Source: Acinetobacter haemolyticus
GTDB taxonomy: Bacteria > Pseudomonadota > Gammaproteobacteria > Pseudomonadales > Moraxellaceae
Assembly: GCF_900406815.1 (NCBI RefSeq)
Contig: NZ_OVCN01000009.1
Span: 62,001 to 126,000 of the forward strand
Direction of reading: 5' to 3'
DNA length: 64,000 nucleotides
The notes beneath the pieces were generated by a model, which ran no database searches, was not told the origin of the DNA, and saw only the letters and a program-made list of their open reading frames with translations. Below are positions 8,903-16,844 of this stretch, piece after piece. Numbering within the stretch: position 1 is the first letter of the stretch; every line of letters begins with the position of its first letter. The position numbers and the translations under genes were made by a program.

Positions 8903-9514
8903 GTGAAAATGGATCGTCAAGCTCAATTTAGGGCAAGAGAAGTATTAATTTTTCAAATCGCTGAGCAACTCCTATTAGAAAATGGTGAAGCGGGCATGAC
9001 CCTTGATGCCTTAGCGGCAGAATTGGATCTAGCAAAAGGTACTTTATATAAGCACTTTCAAAGTAAAGATGAACTATATATGTTGCTGATTATTCGCAAC
9101 GAAAGAATGTTGCTTGAGATGATTCAAGATACGGAGAAGGGATTTCCTGAGCATTTAGCTTTTTTCATGTTACATCATTTACATCACCCTGAACGTACCG
9201 CTTTATTTCATCAAATTGAAGAGCGCCTATCGACAACGGCTCAAGGTATTCAACTGTTATTTAGCGAGCTTTATAAAATTCGACGTCAGCGTTTGCGGAT
9301 TATTATTCGTATGACGGAAAGTTATTTAGCTGATATAAATAGCACAATGACCACGCGTGACTATCTTGCTTCTATTTGGTCTTTAACTTATGGAGCTGCC
9401 GTGATACTAAATTCGAGTTTCTATCAACGTTATCTTGGATCAAGAGATACATTGCGAGTTGCTTATATCGAACAGGCATTAGCGATGCCGAAACTTCCTG
9501 AATACAGTGCATAA
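8903..9514 (+). CDS. TetR family transcriptional regulator
   Basis: This is a 203-residue one-component regulator. The N-terminal helix-turn-helix is clear (LDALAAELDLAKGTLYKHF, about residues 31-49, then SKDELY). The C-terminal ligand domain is not one I can assign. The start is a GTG, with GGAAAGAG (about 8886-8893) in range; an ATG six bases later would be too far from it. It is probably cotranscribed with tatD upstream. gspH begins 15 bases after its stop. Confidence 0.88.
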   Translation: MKMDRQAQFRAREVLIFQIAEQLLLENGEAGMTLDALAAELDLAKGTLYKHFQSKDELYMLLIIRNERMLLEMIQDTEKGFPEHLAFFMLHHLHHPERTALFHQIEERLSTTAQGIQLLFSELYKIRRQRLRIIIRMTESYLADINSTMTTRDYLASIWSLTYGAAVILNSSFYQRYLGSRDTLRVAYIEQALAMPKLPEYSA

Positions 9515-9528
9515 GTTGATCAGCAACG

Positions 9529-10140
9529 ATGAGCTATCAATCTTTTAGTCGAGAAAAAAGTGCTAAAGCTTCTTGTATTGCGGAGCGGCCGAGCAGTGCT
9601 CGACTTAATCGCTCCTCAGGATTTACGTTGATTGAGATTATGGTTGTCATCGTTATTATGACGATTATGACATCATTGGTTGTACTGAATATTGGTGGAG
9701 TTGACCAACGTCGAGCAATGCAAGCAAGAGAAATGTTTATTCTTGATTTAAAGAAAATCAATAAAGAGTCAACAGATCAAGCCAAGGTATTTGCTCTGAA
9801 TATACAAAATGCTACTGATGTCGCGCCCTTAAGTTATAGTTTGTTTGAATATCATGATCAGAGCTTTGAGCGAGTACGACAAGCAGATCGTATCTGGCAA
9901 CCATATACAGAATTTAAACCTCGTCAATTACCAAGTAATGTCTCATTTAGTGTGCAAAGTTTAAATAATGAAAATTACCCTCGTGCGCAGAATGATGATT
10001 TATTGGGTGGCCAAGCACCACAGTTAATTTGGTTTGGAAATGGTGAAGTGAGGCCTGTTCGAATCCAATTTTACTATGCTCAACAGCCGATTGGACATGA
10101 ATTAGAATTGGATCACTTGGGGAAGGTTAATGAAAATTAA
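9529..10140 (+). CDS. gspH: Type II secretion minor pseudopilin GspH with extended leader
   Basis: This is a pseudopilin of the type II secretion system, cleaved and methylated by the prepilin peptidase and placed at the tip of the pseudopilus. The processing site is SSG|FTLIEIMVV with Glu at +5. It is unusual in having a 31-residue leader before the cleavage point instead of about 6-10. No in-frame ATG, GTG or TTG lies between the ATG at 9529 and the Gly codon, so the long leader must be translated. Part of it (9578-9611) is a 34-base repeat shared with gspJ at 33 of 34 positions. The gene overlaps gspI. Confidence 0.85.
   Translation: MSYQSFSREKSAKASCIAERPSSARLNRSSGFTLIEIMVVIVIMTIMTSLVVLNIGGVDQRRAMQAREMFILDLKKINKESTDQAKVFALNIQNATDVAPLSYSLFEYHDQSFERVRQADRIWQPYTEFKPRQLPSNVSFSVQSLNNENYPRAQNDDLLGGQAPQLIWFGNGEVRPVRIQFYYAQQPIGHELELDHLGKVNEN
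9578..9626 (+). repeat. Palindromic leader element, gspH copy (shortened)
   Basis: The bases 9578-9611 match 10772-10805 in gspJ at 33 of 34 positions. They include a near-perfect palindrome at 9588-9604 (GCCGAGCA-G-TGCTCGAC). After AATCG the copy jumps directly to CTCAGGATT at the prepilin cleavage codons, so the later hairpins found in gspI and gspJ are missing. It is read in frame inside the leader peptide. Confidence 0.85.
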
Positions 10141-10687
10141 GTCTTTATCAGGTCTTCCAGAAAATGCTTCTTGTCTTGTGAAAGAACAGAAACCTCGGAT
10201 CTCAAGCATAGCTTTCGATCTTGCAGCAGGGCCAAGCGTTGCCCGATTTAATCGTGCTCACGTCGAGCATAGCTCTCCGTCTTGCGCTCAGGAGAAACGA
10301 TGTTTCTCTAATCCTCGCTCAGGATTTACCTTACTTGAAGTGATGGTGGCTTTGGCAATTTTTGCGGTGGCTGCAATCGCGCTAACAAAAATAGCCATGC
10401 AATATACGCAAGCAACCTCAAATGCAATTTTACGTACTAAGGCTCAATTTGTTGCAATGAATGAGGTTGCAATGATGGAGATTAACAAAGAGTGGTTGGA
10501 TGGAACCCAATCCAAACAAATCACTTCACAAGGTGAAACATGGCAAATTGATAAAAAAGCACAAGCAACGATTAGCCCCAAAGTTCAGCGGATCGAATTA
10601 CAAGTGAGTCTATTTAACGTTGATCAAGATAAAGTTGAAGCGGGTGTTGGTCATCTAGTGTTTTTCAATCATCAGACTGAAAGTTAA
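10130..10687 (+). CDS. gspI: Type II secretion minor pseudopilin GspI with extended leader
   Basis: This is the GspI minor pseudopilin, core of the GspI-J-K tip complex. The cleavage site is NPRSG|FTLLEVMVALAIFA with Glu at +5, followed by the hydrophobic helix and a GspI-type C-terminal domain. The leader is 65 residues from ATG 10130, or 49 if the in-frame GTG at codon 17 is used; both are far longer than normal. Bases 10190-10326 belong to the palindromic element also found in gspJ. The start overlaps gspH by 11 bases. Confidence 0.86.
   Translation: MKIKSLSGLPENASCLVKEQKPRISSIAFDLAAGPSVARFNRAHVEHSSPSCAQEKRCFSNPRSGFTLLEVMVALAIFAVAAIALTKIAMQYTQATSNAILRTKAQFVAMNEVAMMEINKEWLDGTQSKQITSQGETWQIDKKAQATISPKVQRIELQVSLFNVDQDKVEAGVGHLVFFNHQTES
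10190..10326 (+). repeat. Palindromic leader element, gspI copy
   Basis: A chain of short palindromes lies in frame within the gspI leader: AAGC-ATA-GCTT (10204-10214), an imperfect GGCCAAGCGTTGCC (about 10230-10243), CGTG-CT-CACG (about 10253-10262), GAGC-ATA-GCTC (10265-10275), GAGAAAC-GAT-GTTTCTC (10292-10308) and AATCCT-CGCTC-AGGATT (10310-10326). The last one includes the codons of the prepilin cleavage site. The order matches gspJ, while stem sequences differ with paired changes. Confidence 0.85.
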
Positions 10688-10692
10688 ATCAT

Positions 10693-11472
10693 ATGAATAA
10701 TAAAAACAATAATATGCAAATCTCAAAGCTTCACTTTGTTAATCCTCGTACTCAAAGCCTAGCTTTTCGTTTTGCGGAGCGGTCGAGCAGTGCTCGACTT
10801 AATCGTGATCACTCCGAACATAGTTCGTCATCTTGCGCTCGGACAAAGTTTCACTTTGTTAATCCTCGCTCAGGATTTACGTTGGTTGAGTTGCTGGTTG
10901 CAATTGCAATTTTTGCAGTTCTTTCTATGTTAGGTTGGAAAGTATTTGATTATTTGTTAAAAGTGAAAGATCGAAATGCTGAACATGAAGTGAATTTGTT
11001 TGCATTACAAGACGCTTATCAGCAGATCTTGCGAGATAGTTTGCAGATCATCCCTTTAACAGCAAATGATGGAAGGCAATTGCAAGCTGCATTGGTACTT
11101 AATGATCAGGTTTTTATGTTCAGTAAAGCTGGTGTTTCTGATCCGCTTAAGCAAGGGTTGTCGCCATACGAGCGTATCGAATATCGTTTTGATGAGTCTC
11201 AAAAAAGACTATATCGATTGAAATACACAAATCTAAATATTCCAAATCGTGTGCAGCCGATGTCAAGTGTATTGTTGGATAATGTTGAGCGCTTTAAAGT
11301 ATCAGTTTTCAATCCACAGGAGTTAATGCAGTGGCCTGAAAATAATGTAGATTCAGAAAACACGGCTGAATTAAGAAAGCTACCATTAGGATTGAAAATT
11401 CAATTGACTGTTGCTGGTACAGATTATGAGTGGATCTATCGTCTGATCGATCGTAGTCAGGATAGTCAATGA
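10693..11472 (+). CDS. gspJ: Type II secretion minor pseudopilin GspJ with extended leader
   Basis: This is GspJ, a minor pseudopilin of the type II secretion tip complex. The processing site is NPRSG|FTLVELLVAIAIFA with Glu at +5. The leader is 61 residues from ATG 10693, or 54 from the in-frame ATG at 10714. No in-frame start lies nearer to the cleavage site. The leader includes a direct repeat 120 bases (40 codons) apart and the fullest copy of the palindromic element. The rest of the protein looks normal for the family. gspK follows after one base. Confidence 0.87.
   Translation: MNNKNNNMQISKLHFVNPRTQSLAFRFAERSSSARLNRDHSEHSSSSCARTKFHFVNPRSGFTLVELLVAIAIFAVLSMLGWKVFDYLLKVKDRNAEHEVNLFALQDAYQQILRDSLQIIPLTANDGRQLQAALVLNDQVFMFSKAGVSDPLKQGLSPYERIEYRFDESQKRLYRLKYTNLNIPNRVQPMSSVLLDNVERFKVSVFNPQELMQWPENNVDSENTAELRKLPLGLKIQLTVAGTDYEWIYRLIDRSQDSQ
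10724..10877 (+). repeat. Palindromic leader element, gspJ copy with 25-base direct repeats
   Basis: The stretch 10724-10748 recurs at 10844-10868 (24 of 25 bases the same, exactly 120 bases apart). In between and after are palindromes AAAGC-CTA-GCTTT (10754-10766), GTCGAGCA-G-TGCTCGAC (10782-10798), GTGATCAC (10805-10812), CGAAC-ATA-GTTCG (10815-10827), ACAAAGT-TTC-ACTTTGT (10843-10859) and AATCCT-CGCTC-AGGATT (10861-10877). The whole region is coding and in frame. Confidence 0.88.
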
Positions 11473-11473
11473 T

Positions 11474-12451
11474 ATGAGAAATATAAGATCACAACATGGC
11501 GTTGCTTTATTGACTATCCTTGTTATGGTTGCTTTAGCAACAATTCTCGCCGCAACAATTGCAAAACGCCAAAGTAATAGTGCTGAAAATACAGGCTATT
11601 TAATGCGACAGAATCAATCTTTGCTCTATGCGAAAAGTGCGGAGGCATTTTTTGCTGAGTTATTGATTCAGGATAATGAAAGTGGCAAAAATATTGATCA
11701 TTTACAAGAAAGTTGGGCGAAACCAATGCCTGCATTCCCTGTAGAGGATGGATATGTTTCGGGTCGTTTAGTTGATGAGTCTGGAAAGTTTAATCTCAAT
11801 AATTTACTTAAAAGTGACGGTAGTGTTGATGATTCTGCTCGCCGATGGTTTGAGAGATTGCTGCAACGCGTTGGATTGCCAGCAGAATTAAGTCAAGCGG
11901 TAATTGACTGGCAGGATAGTGATGATGAGCCAACAGGTGCTATGGGGGCTGAAAGTAATTATTATCAAGGTTTAGAGCCAGCTTATTTAACACCAAATAC
12001 CAGATTTCACAGTATTGAAGAGTTAAAATTAGTCCGCGGCTTTGAAGGAAAGAATTATGACTTAATTAAAAACTATATTTCTGCCTTACCTGAACCAACA
12101 AAAGTGAATATCAATACAGCACCAGCATTGTTGCTTGCGAGTATTGATCCTAGAGTTGACGTAAATACGGTTGATCAAGAATTAAAAGCAAAACAGGCAA
12201 ATTTAACGTATTTTTCTAGTCTTGATGATTTATGGAAAATAAATGCATTTTCTGGGATAGAAGAACAGAATAAAACGGATGCAGCGGCGTGGTTGGATAC
12301 TAAATCAGATTACTTTACAGCGTTGATTGAGGTTGTTTTGAGTGAGCGAAAACGTCAATTTACCAGTGCTATATACAGGAAAGATAAGCAGGTTACGGTT
12401 TATGCTCGAAGTTTAGCACCTTTTCGTACGGGCCATGGATTGAATAATTGA
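11474..12451 (+). CDS. gspK: Type II secretion minor pseudopilin GspK
   Basis: GspK is the large minor pseudopilin that caps the tip of the pseudopilus. The 325-residue protein has a normal leader of nine residues (MRNIRSQHG) before VALLTILVMVALA. As usual for GspK, the residue at +5 is not Glu. The body contains the helical domain and the helix-hairpin-helix-like TKVNINTAPALLLASI (about residues 213-228). It carries none of the palindromic leader element found in the three genes before it. It ends the gspHIJK operon. Confidence 0.9.
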   Translation: MRNIRSQHGVALLTILVMVALATILAATIAKRQSNSAENTGYLMRQNQSLLYAKSAEAFFAELLIQDNESGKNIDHLQESWAKPMPAFPVEDGYVSGRLVDESGKFNLNNLLKSDGSVDDSARRWFERLLQRVGLPAELSQAVIDWQDSDDEPTGAMGAESNYYQGLEPAYLTPNTRFHSIEELKLVRGFEGKNYDLIKNYISALPEPTKVNINTAPALLLASIDPRVDVNTVDQELKAKQANLTYFSSLDDLWKINAFSGIEEQNKTDAAAWLDTKSDYFTALIEVVLSERKRQFTSAIYRKDKQVTVYARSLAPFRTGHGLNN

Positions 12452-12536
12452 ATAGTCACAAATTTTAAATTCGATCCCAATGCTTGTTTTTTTGTTTTAT
12501 AATAAACTTCGTTTGCAGAAAAGATTCGCTTGGTGC

Positions 12537-13133
12537 ATGTTAATTCGTAAATTATTTAAGTTTGAAAACGCTCATATTGTACGGAACTGTACATCAGATC
12601 GCTGTAAGCGTTCTATTCATGGTCATAGCTATAAAGTTGAGTTGCTGCTAAAAGCATCGAAGCTGGATCATGGGCAAATGGTTTATGATTTTGGCTTGTT
12701 GAAAGGCGTGATTAAAGAGCTGTTTGATAGCTTTGATCATGCAATTTGCTATTGGCAAAAAGATGATCCAGCTTATATTGATGCATGTAAAACGTTTAGT
12801 GCACGATGGATCGCATTGCCTGTTTCGCCTTCAGCAGAGCAGTTTTCTCGTATTTTCTTCTATCTCGCTCAACAAGTGTTAAATTCAACAATTACTCAAA
12901 ACGGTGAGGGTGATGTTGAAGTTTATTCGGTCATTGTTCACGAAACAGATACGGGTTATGCACAAAGTTTTCAAGAAGATATTGATAATGAGCAAATGGG
13001 TGCATTGAGCTTGGAGCAAATTATTTTTTCCGAGCAAGTTCAAGCTGAATGGAGTGATCCAAATCTGTATAAAAACTTGAAACAAGGGTTAAAATTTCAA
13101 AACCCAAATGTAGAATTACAAGTTAATATTTAA
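12537..13133 (+). CDS. 6-pyruvoyl tetrahydropterin synthase / QueD family protein
   Basis: This is a 198-residue member of the 6-carboxytetrahydropterin synthase (QueD)/PTPS family, likely in 7-deazaguanine (queuosine) precursor synthesis. Zinc histidines are visible in FENAH and HGHSY, a candidate catalytic Cys in RCKRSIHGHS, the FDH motif in the middle, and VHETDTGYAQ near the end. It is much longer than E. coli QueD (about 120 residues), owing to an insert after the FDH motif. The frame is open to an ATG at 12480, but a TATAAT at 12498-12503 lies inside that extension, so ATG 12537 is chosen. Confidence 0.78.
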   Translation: MLIRKLFKFENAHIVRNCTSDRCKRSIHGHSYKVELLLKASKLDHGQMVYDFGLLKGVIKELFDSFDHAICYWQKDDPAYIDACKTFSARWIALPVSPSAEQFSRIFFYLAQQVLNSTITQNGEGDVEVYSVIVHETDTGYAQSFQEDIDNEQMGALSLEQIIFSEQVQAEWSDPNLYKNLKQGLKFQNPNVELQVNI

Positions 13134-13179
13134 TCTGTACATTTCATTCGTGAGAGTGGAGTAATTTCAAGGAATGTTG

Positions 13180-13893
13180 ATGCAATTTACTGAACAACAG
13201 CAGGACAAGTTAAGTAAAGTTCAGTTGGATGAGTCGTGGAAAATTTCTTTATCTGACTTTCTTCTTAGTCAGAAAATGGATAGTTTGCGTGATTTTTTGC
13301 AGCAGCAAAAAAATGCTGAAAAAATAATTTATCCGCCGAGTAAGCAGATTTTTAATGCATTGAATACAACACCTTTAAATTCGGTTAAAGTTGTAATTTT
13401 GGGTCAGGATCCTTATCACGGTCCAAATCAAGCAAATGGTTTAAGCTTTTCGGTGCAGAGAGGGGTTGCATTACCACCATCTTTGCGTAATATTTTTCAT
13501 GAATTATCTACTGATTTGGCAATACCCATTTCTCGTCATGGTGATTTGAGTAAATGGGCAGAGCAAGGTGTTTTGCTTTTAAACAGTGTACTTACTGTTG
13601 AGGCTGGTCAGCCCACATCACATCAAAAGCAAGGTTGGGAAGAATTTACCGATGCAGTGATTGATGTGTTAAACGAACAACGAGAACATGTTGTTTTCAT
13701 TTTGTGGGGGGCTTATGCACAACGCAAAGGGCAACGTATTGATCGTAATAGGCATCTTGTTTTGAGTGCAGCTCATCCATCACCATTAGCAGCAAACCGT
13801 GGTGGTTTTTTTGGTTGCAAAGTATTTTCTAAAAGTAATCATTATTTGAAACAACATGGCATTGAGCCTATAGACTGGCAATTGGACGCATAA
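13180..13893 (+). CDS. ung: Uracil-DNA glycosylase
   Basis: This is a family 1 uracil-DNA glycosylase of 237 residues that removes uracil in base excision repair. The water-activating motif GQDPYHG (about residues 70-76) and the DNA-clamping [10 protein letters not shown] motif are both intact. The frame also has an ATG at 13174, but AAGGA at 13169-13173 directly abuts that codon and sits six bases from ATG 13180, which is therefore chosen. The stop overlaps the next gene's ATG by one base. Confidence 0.96.
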   Translation: MQFTEQQQDKLSKVQLDESWKISLSDFLLSQKMDSLRDFLQQQKNAEKIIYPPSKQIFNALNTTPLNSVKVVILGQDPYHGPNQANGLSFSVQRGVALPPSLRNIFHELSTDLAIPISRHGDLSKWAEQGVLLLNSVLTVEAGQPTSHQKQGWEEFTDAVIDVLNEQREHVVFILWGAYAQRKGQRIDRNRHLVLSAAHPSPLAANRGGFFGCKVFSKSNHYLKQHGIEPIDWQLDA

Positions 13894-15014
13894 TGACTTC
13901 TCCCGATTTGAATAGCTATCATCCTGATTTGGTTATTGAGCAAGAAAAGAATGGTTGGCGAGTAATTCGTTTAAACCGCCCAAAATCATTGCATGCATTA
14001 GATGAATCTATTGTTAGTGCACTACTTAAGGTTTTTGAGCATTTTCATGAAGATGAAAGTGTTAAAGCAATTTGGCTAGATTCAACAACCCCTAAAGCAT
14101 TTTGTGCAGGCGGCGATGTACGTAAGCTCCGTCAGCTTGTCATTAACAATGAAGTTGATGCCGCAAATCGTTTCTTTGAACAAGAGTATGCCTTAGATTT
14201 ACTGTTACATAACTATGCTAAACCAATCGTGGTTTGGGGTGAGGGTTATGTGATGGGTGGTGGACTCGGTTTATTTATGGCTGCGCCATTTCGCTTAGTT
14301 ACACCTTATTCTCGCCTTGCGATGCCAGAAATCAATATTGGATTATACCCAGATGTGGGTGGAAGTCGTTTCTTGGCAGATCGCGGTCAAATTGGTTTAT
14401 TCACGGGACTGACAGGGTCGATTATGACAGCTGCAGGTGCATTTAGTATTGGTTGGGCAACTCATATTTGTGAAGCGCAGCGTGATAATGTTTTACAGAA
14501 AGTATTGAATGTTGATTGGAATCATTATCCAGCGGGAGCTTTCCGTGCGATTGATGACACATTAAATAGTCTGCATCGTCCAGTTGCGGCAGGTCCATTG
14601 CAAAACTCTATTGATGTTATACACAGCGTTTGTCGTGGCCAAAACTTTGAGTTTGATTATCAGGCCATCATTGGATTGAGTGAAGCGAGCAGTGATTGGT
14701 TGCGTCAGGCGAGTGAGAATTTGCAAAAAGGTTCTCCAAGCACGGCGGCTATTACTTGGTTACTTTGGCAGTGGGGCAAACAAGGACATGCTTGGGATGA
14801 AGTGTTTGCATTAGAGGCCCAAATTTCTGATTGGAAAATTCGCCATCCAGATTTTGTTGAAGGTGTGCGTGCGCGTTTAGTGGATAAAGATCTATCGCCT
14901 GAATGGAAAGCAACTGAAAAAATTACATTAAAAGATATTTTGTCGGATTGTCCACCTATAACTACGATTGATAGTTGGAATGTATTGTTAAGACAATACG
15001 GTATCATTGCATAA
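13893..15014 (+). CDS. Enoyl-CoA hydratase/isomerase family, 3-hydroxyisobutyryl-CoA hydrolase-like
   Basis: This is a 373-residue crotonase-fold protein. Length and motifs fit the HIBCH group, which hydrolyses 3-hydroxyisobutyryl-CoA in valine breakdown: the oxyanion region FCAGGDVRKL (about 70-79), GEGYVMGGGLGL (about 114-125) and MPEINIGLYPDVGGSRFL (about 146-163) with the catalytic Glu. A plain enoyl-CoA hydratase is usually about 260 residues. It overlaps ung by one base and tadA follows, so it does not sit in a valine catabolism cluster and its substrate is uncertain. Confidence 0.82.
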   Translation: MTSPDLNSYHPDLVIEQEKNGWRVIRLNRPKSLHALDESIVSALLKVFEHFHEDESVKAIWLDSTTPKAFCAGGDVRKLRQLVINNEVDAANRFFEQEYALDLLLHNYAKPIVVWGEGYVMGGGLGLFMAAPFRLVTPYSRLAMPEINIGLYPDVGGSRFLADRGQIGLFTGLTGSIMTAAGAFSIGWATHICEAQRDNVLQKVLNVDWNHYPAGAFRAIDDTLNSLHRPVAAGPLQNSIDVIHSVCRGQNFEFDYQAIIGLSEASSDWLRQASENLQKGSPSTAAITWLLWQWGKQGHAWDEVFALEAQISDWKIRHPDFVEGVRARLVDKDLSPEWKATEKITLKDILSDCPPITTIDSWNVLLRQYGIIA

Positions 15015-15018
15015 GGCG

Positions 15019-15531
15019 ATGAGTAATCCAGATACTTTTGATGACGAATATTGGATGCAGTTTGCTTACGAGCAAGCTGCATTAGCTGCAGAACAAGGTG
15101 AAATACCTGTTGGCGCTGTTATTGTAAGTCAATCGAAAATTATTGGGGCAGGTTACAACGCGCCAATCTTGCTTTCAGACCCAAGTGCACATGCTGAAAT
15201 TCAAGCATTGCGCATGGCTTGTCAGAGCATTCAAAACTATCGTTTGCCCGAAGATGCAACGCTTTATGTAACGCTTGAACCTTGTACTATGTGTGTAGGT
15301 GCTTTGATTCATGCGCGTATTCAACGTGTTGTATTTGCAACGCCTGAACCTAAAGCAGGTTCGCTGGTGAGTGCTCGTCAGTTACTTGATAGTGGTTATT
15401 ACAATCACAAATTTGTTTTTGAACATGGGTGTATGCAAGCAAAATGTTCCGCTCAACTCAGTGATTTCTTTAAACAAAGACGTAATCAAAAGAAACAGAT
15501 CCGTTTATCTAAAACGTCCTCAAATGATTAA
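15019..15531 (+). CDS. tadA: tRNA-specific adenosine deaminase TadA
   Basis: TadA converts A34 to inosine in tRNA-Arg(ACG). The 170-residue protein shows the zinc deaminase motifs HAEIQAL (His ligand and catalytic Glu) and PCTMCVGAL with both Cys ligands, plus the IPVGAVIV strand. An in-frame TTG at 15007 overlaps the previous gene, but ATG 15019 gives the usual N-terminus; the spacing to AAGG at 15013-15016 is tight. The tail after residue 150 is basic. Confidence 0.93.
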   Translation: MSNPDTFDDEYWMQFAYEQAALAAEQGEIPVGAVIVSQSKIIGAGYNAPILLSDPSAHAEIQALRMACQSIQNYRLPEDATLYVTLEPCTMCVGALIHARIQRVVFATPEPKAGSLVSARQLLDSGYYNHKFVFEHGCMQAKCSAQLSDFFKQRRNQKKQIRLSKTSSND

Positions 15532-15598
15532 AAATCTGCGATGAGTTATGGCAGACTAGCCGCTCCTATGATTTTGGTTTAATCAAAAAGGCGAAACT

Positions 15599-16039
15599 AT
15601 GCGTAATGCGATCACCATAAAAAAAGAATTCAATGCACCGATCTCCGAAGTTTTTGATCTGTTGTCAAAACATGCAACATACAATAAGGCATTTGCACCT
15701 TTGCAAGTTGTACGTGTTAAGGACTCTACTGATCCACAGCGCCCAGATGGAGTGGGTTCTATTCGACGTATGGGATTTGGGCCGATTAAGCCACTTCAAG
15801 AAGAAATAACTTTGTTGGAAGAAAATAAGCGTATCGAATATAAGCTAATTAATAACCCTTTAGTTAAGCACCATTTGGGACAAATTGATTTTAGAGAGAT
15901 TACGCCTTATATCACTTTAGTAACTTATAAGATTGAATTTACAGCAAAAGCACCGCTTGTAAGTAAATTAATTCTTGCACAACTCAAAGCAGCGATTACA
16001 CTAGGTTTTTCAAAGTTAGCGAAGTCGGTTGCTTCATAA
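15599..16039 (+). CDS. SRPBCC family (polyketide cyclase/START-like) protein
   Basis: This is a 146-residue protein of the SRPBCC ligand-binding fold: an N-terminal strand ITIKKEFNAPISEVFDLLSKHATY, a middle strand-rich part, and a long C-terminal helix. Such proteins bind hydrophobic ligands, and the function here is unknown. It follows tadA after a 67-base gap and precedes cmk by nine bases. Confidence 0.78.
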   Translation: MRNAITIKKEFNAPISEVFDLLSKHATYNKAFAPLQVVRVKDSTDPQRPDGVGSIRRMGFGPIKPLQEEITLLEENKRIEYKLINNPLVKHHLGQIDFREITPYITLVTYKIEFTAKAPLVSKLILAQLKAAITLGFSKLAKSVAS

Positions 16040-16048
16040 GAGATGGGA

Positions 16049-16729
16049 ATGACAGTTCATATTATTACGATAGATGGTCCAAGCGGTTCAGGTAAAGGAA
16101 CATTGGCAGCAAAAATAGCAGCGCATTACGGTTTCAATTTGTTAGATTCTGGTGCGTTATATCGTTTACTTGGACTGTCATTGTTTCAACGCGGATTATT
16201 AGATCAAATTGATTCAGAATTGGAGCAATGTATTGAATGTGCAACTCATCTCGACATTGAGTTTAAATCATCAGCCTCTATAACACTTATCTATTTAGAT
16301 GGTGTAGATGTGACCAATATAATCAGAACAGAACAAGTTGGTGAATACGCATCAAAGGTTGCGACTGTACCAGAGTTGAGAAAAGCATTATTTGAACGCC
16401 AACGTGCTTTTATCCAAGCACCGGGTTTAGTGGCCGATGGTCGTGACATGGCGACATCAATATTTCCTGAAGCGCAAGCTAAAATCTATCTAACTGCATC
16501 TGCTGAGTCCCGTGCCGAACGTCGGGTAAAACAGTTGCAGGGTATGGGTCTTGATGCTAAAATAAACGACATTTTATCTAATATACAGGCTAGAGATAAA
16601 CGAGATATGGAACGTGCTGTTGCGCCATTAAAGCCAGCAGGCGACGCATATATCATTGATAGTTCTAATATTGGCATCAATGAAGTCTTCCAATTAATGG
16701 TTGACTATATCGATAGCCGTATTCAATAG
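16049..16729 (+). CDS. cmk: Cytidylate kinase
   Basis: This is a CMP/dCMP kinase of about 226 residues. The P-loop [11 protein letters not shown] lies at about residues 7-17, followed by LDSGALYR and VADGRDMAT. An ATG at 16043 is also possible; AAGAGA at 16038-16043 favours 16049. It lies just upstream of rpsA, the common cmk-rpsA order. Confidence 0.95.
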   Translation: MTVHIITIDGPSGSGKGTLAAKIAAHYGFNLLDSGALYRLLGLSLFQRGLLDQIDSELEQCIECATHLDIEFKSSASITLIYLDGVDVTNIIRTEQVGEYASKVATVPELRKALFERQRAFIQAPGLVADGRDMATSIFPEAQAKIYLTASAESRAERRVKQLQGMGLDAKINDILSNIQARDKRDMERAVAPLKPAGDAYIIDSSNIGINEVFQLMVDYIDSRIQ

Positions 16730-16844
16730 ATAAACCATTTTATTTTCAGTTGAAGCATTGCTTGATCAGATTTTTTGGACAATGTAACAACTTAACTAAA
16801 CCGGCCTTGTCTGATCCAAGACCGCGGACTTTATCAGGTATATC

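Noticed and set aside
8894-8910. CACGTG with flanking bases resembling a parS site for ParB
   Set aside because: Only about 11 of 16 positions match the parS consensus, the flanks are not symmetric, and it overlaps the TetR gene start.
10204-10877. Palindrome chain in gspI/gspJ considered as a CRISPR array
   Set aside because: The units are unequal, there are no constant repeats with unique spacers, and the whole region is coding and in frame.
12480-12536. 19-codon N-terminal extension of the QueD-like protein
   Set aside because: A TATAAT promoter element lies inside it, the residues do not match the family, and ATG 12537 gives the normal start.
14705-15082. 125-codon antisense frame across the HIBCH-like/tadA junction
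   Set aside because: It lies fully opposite two well-supported genes and shows no ribosome binding site or recognisable motif.
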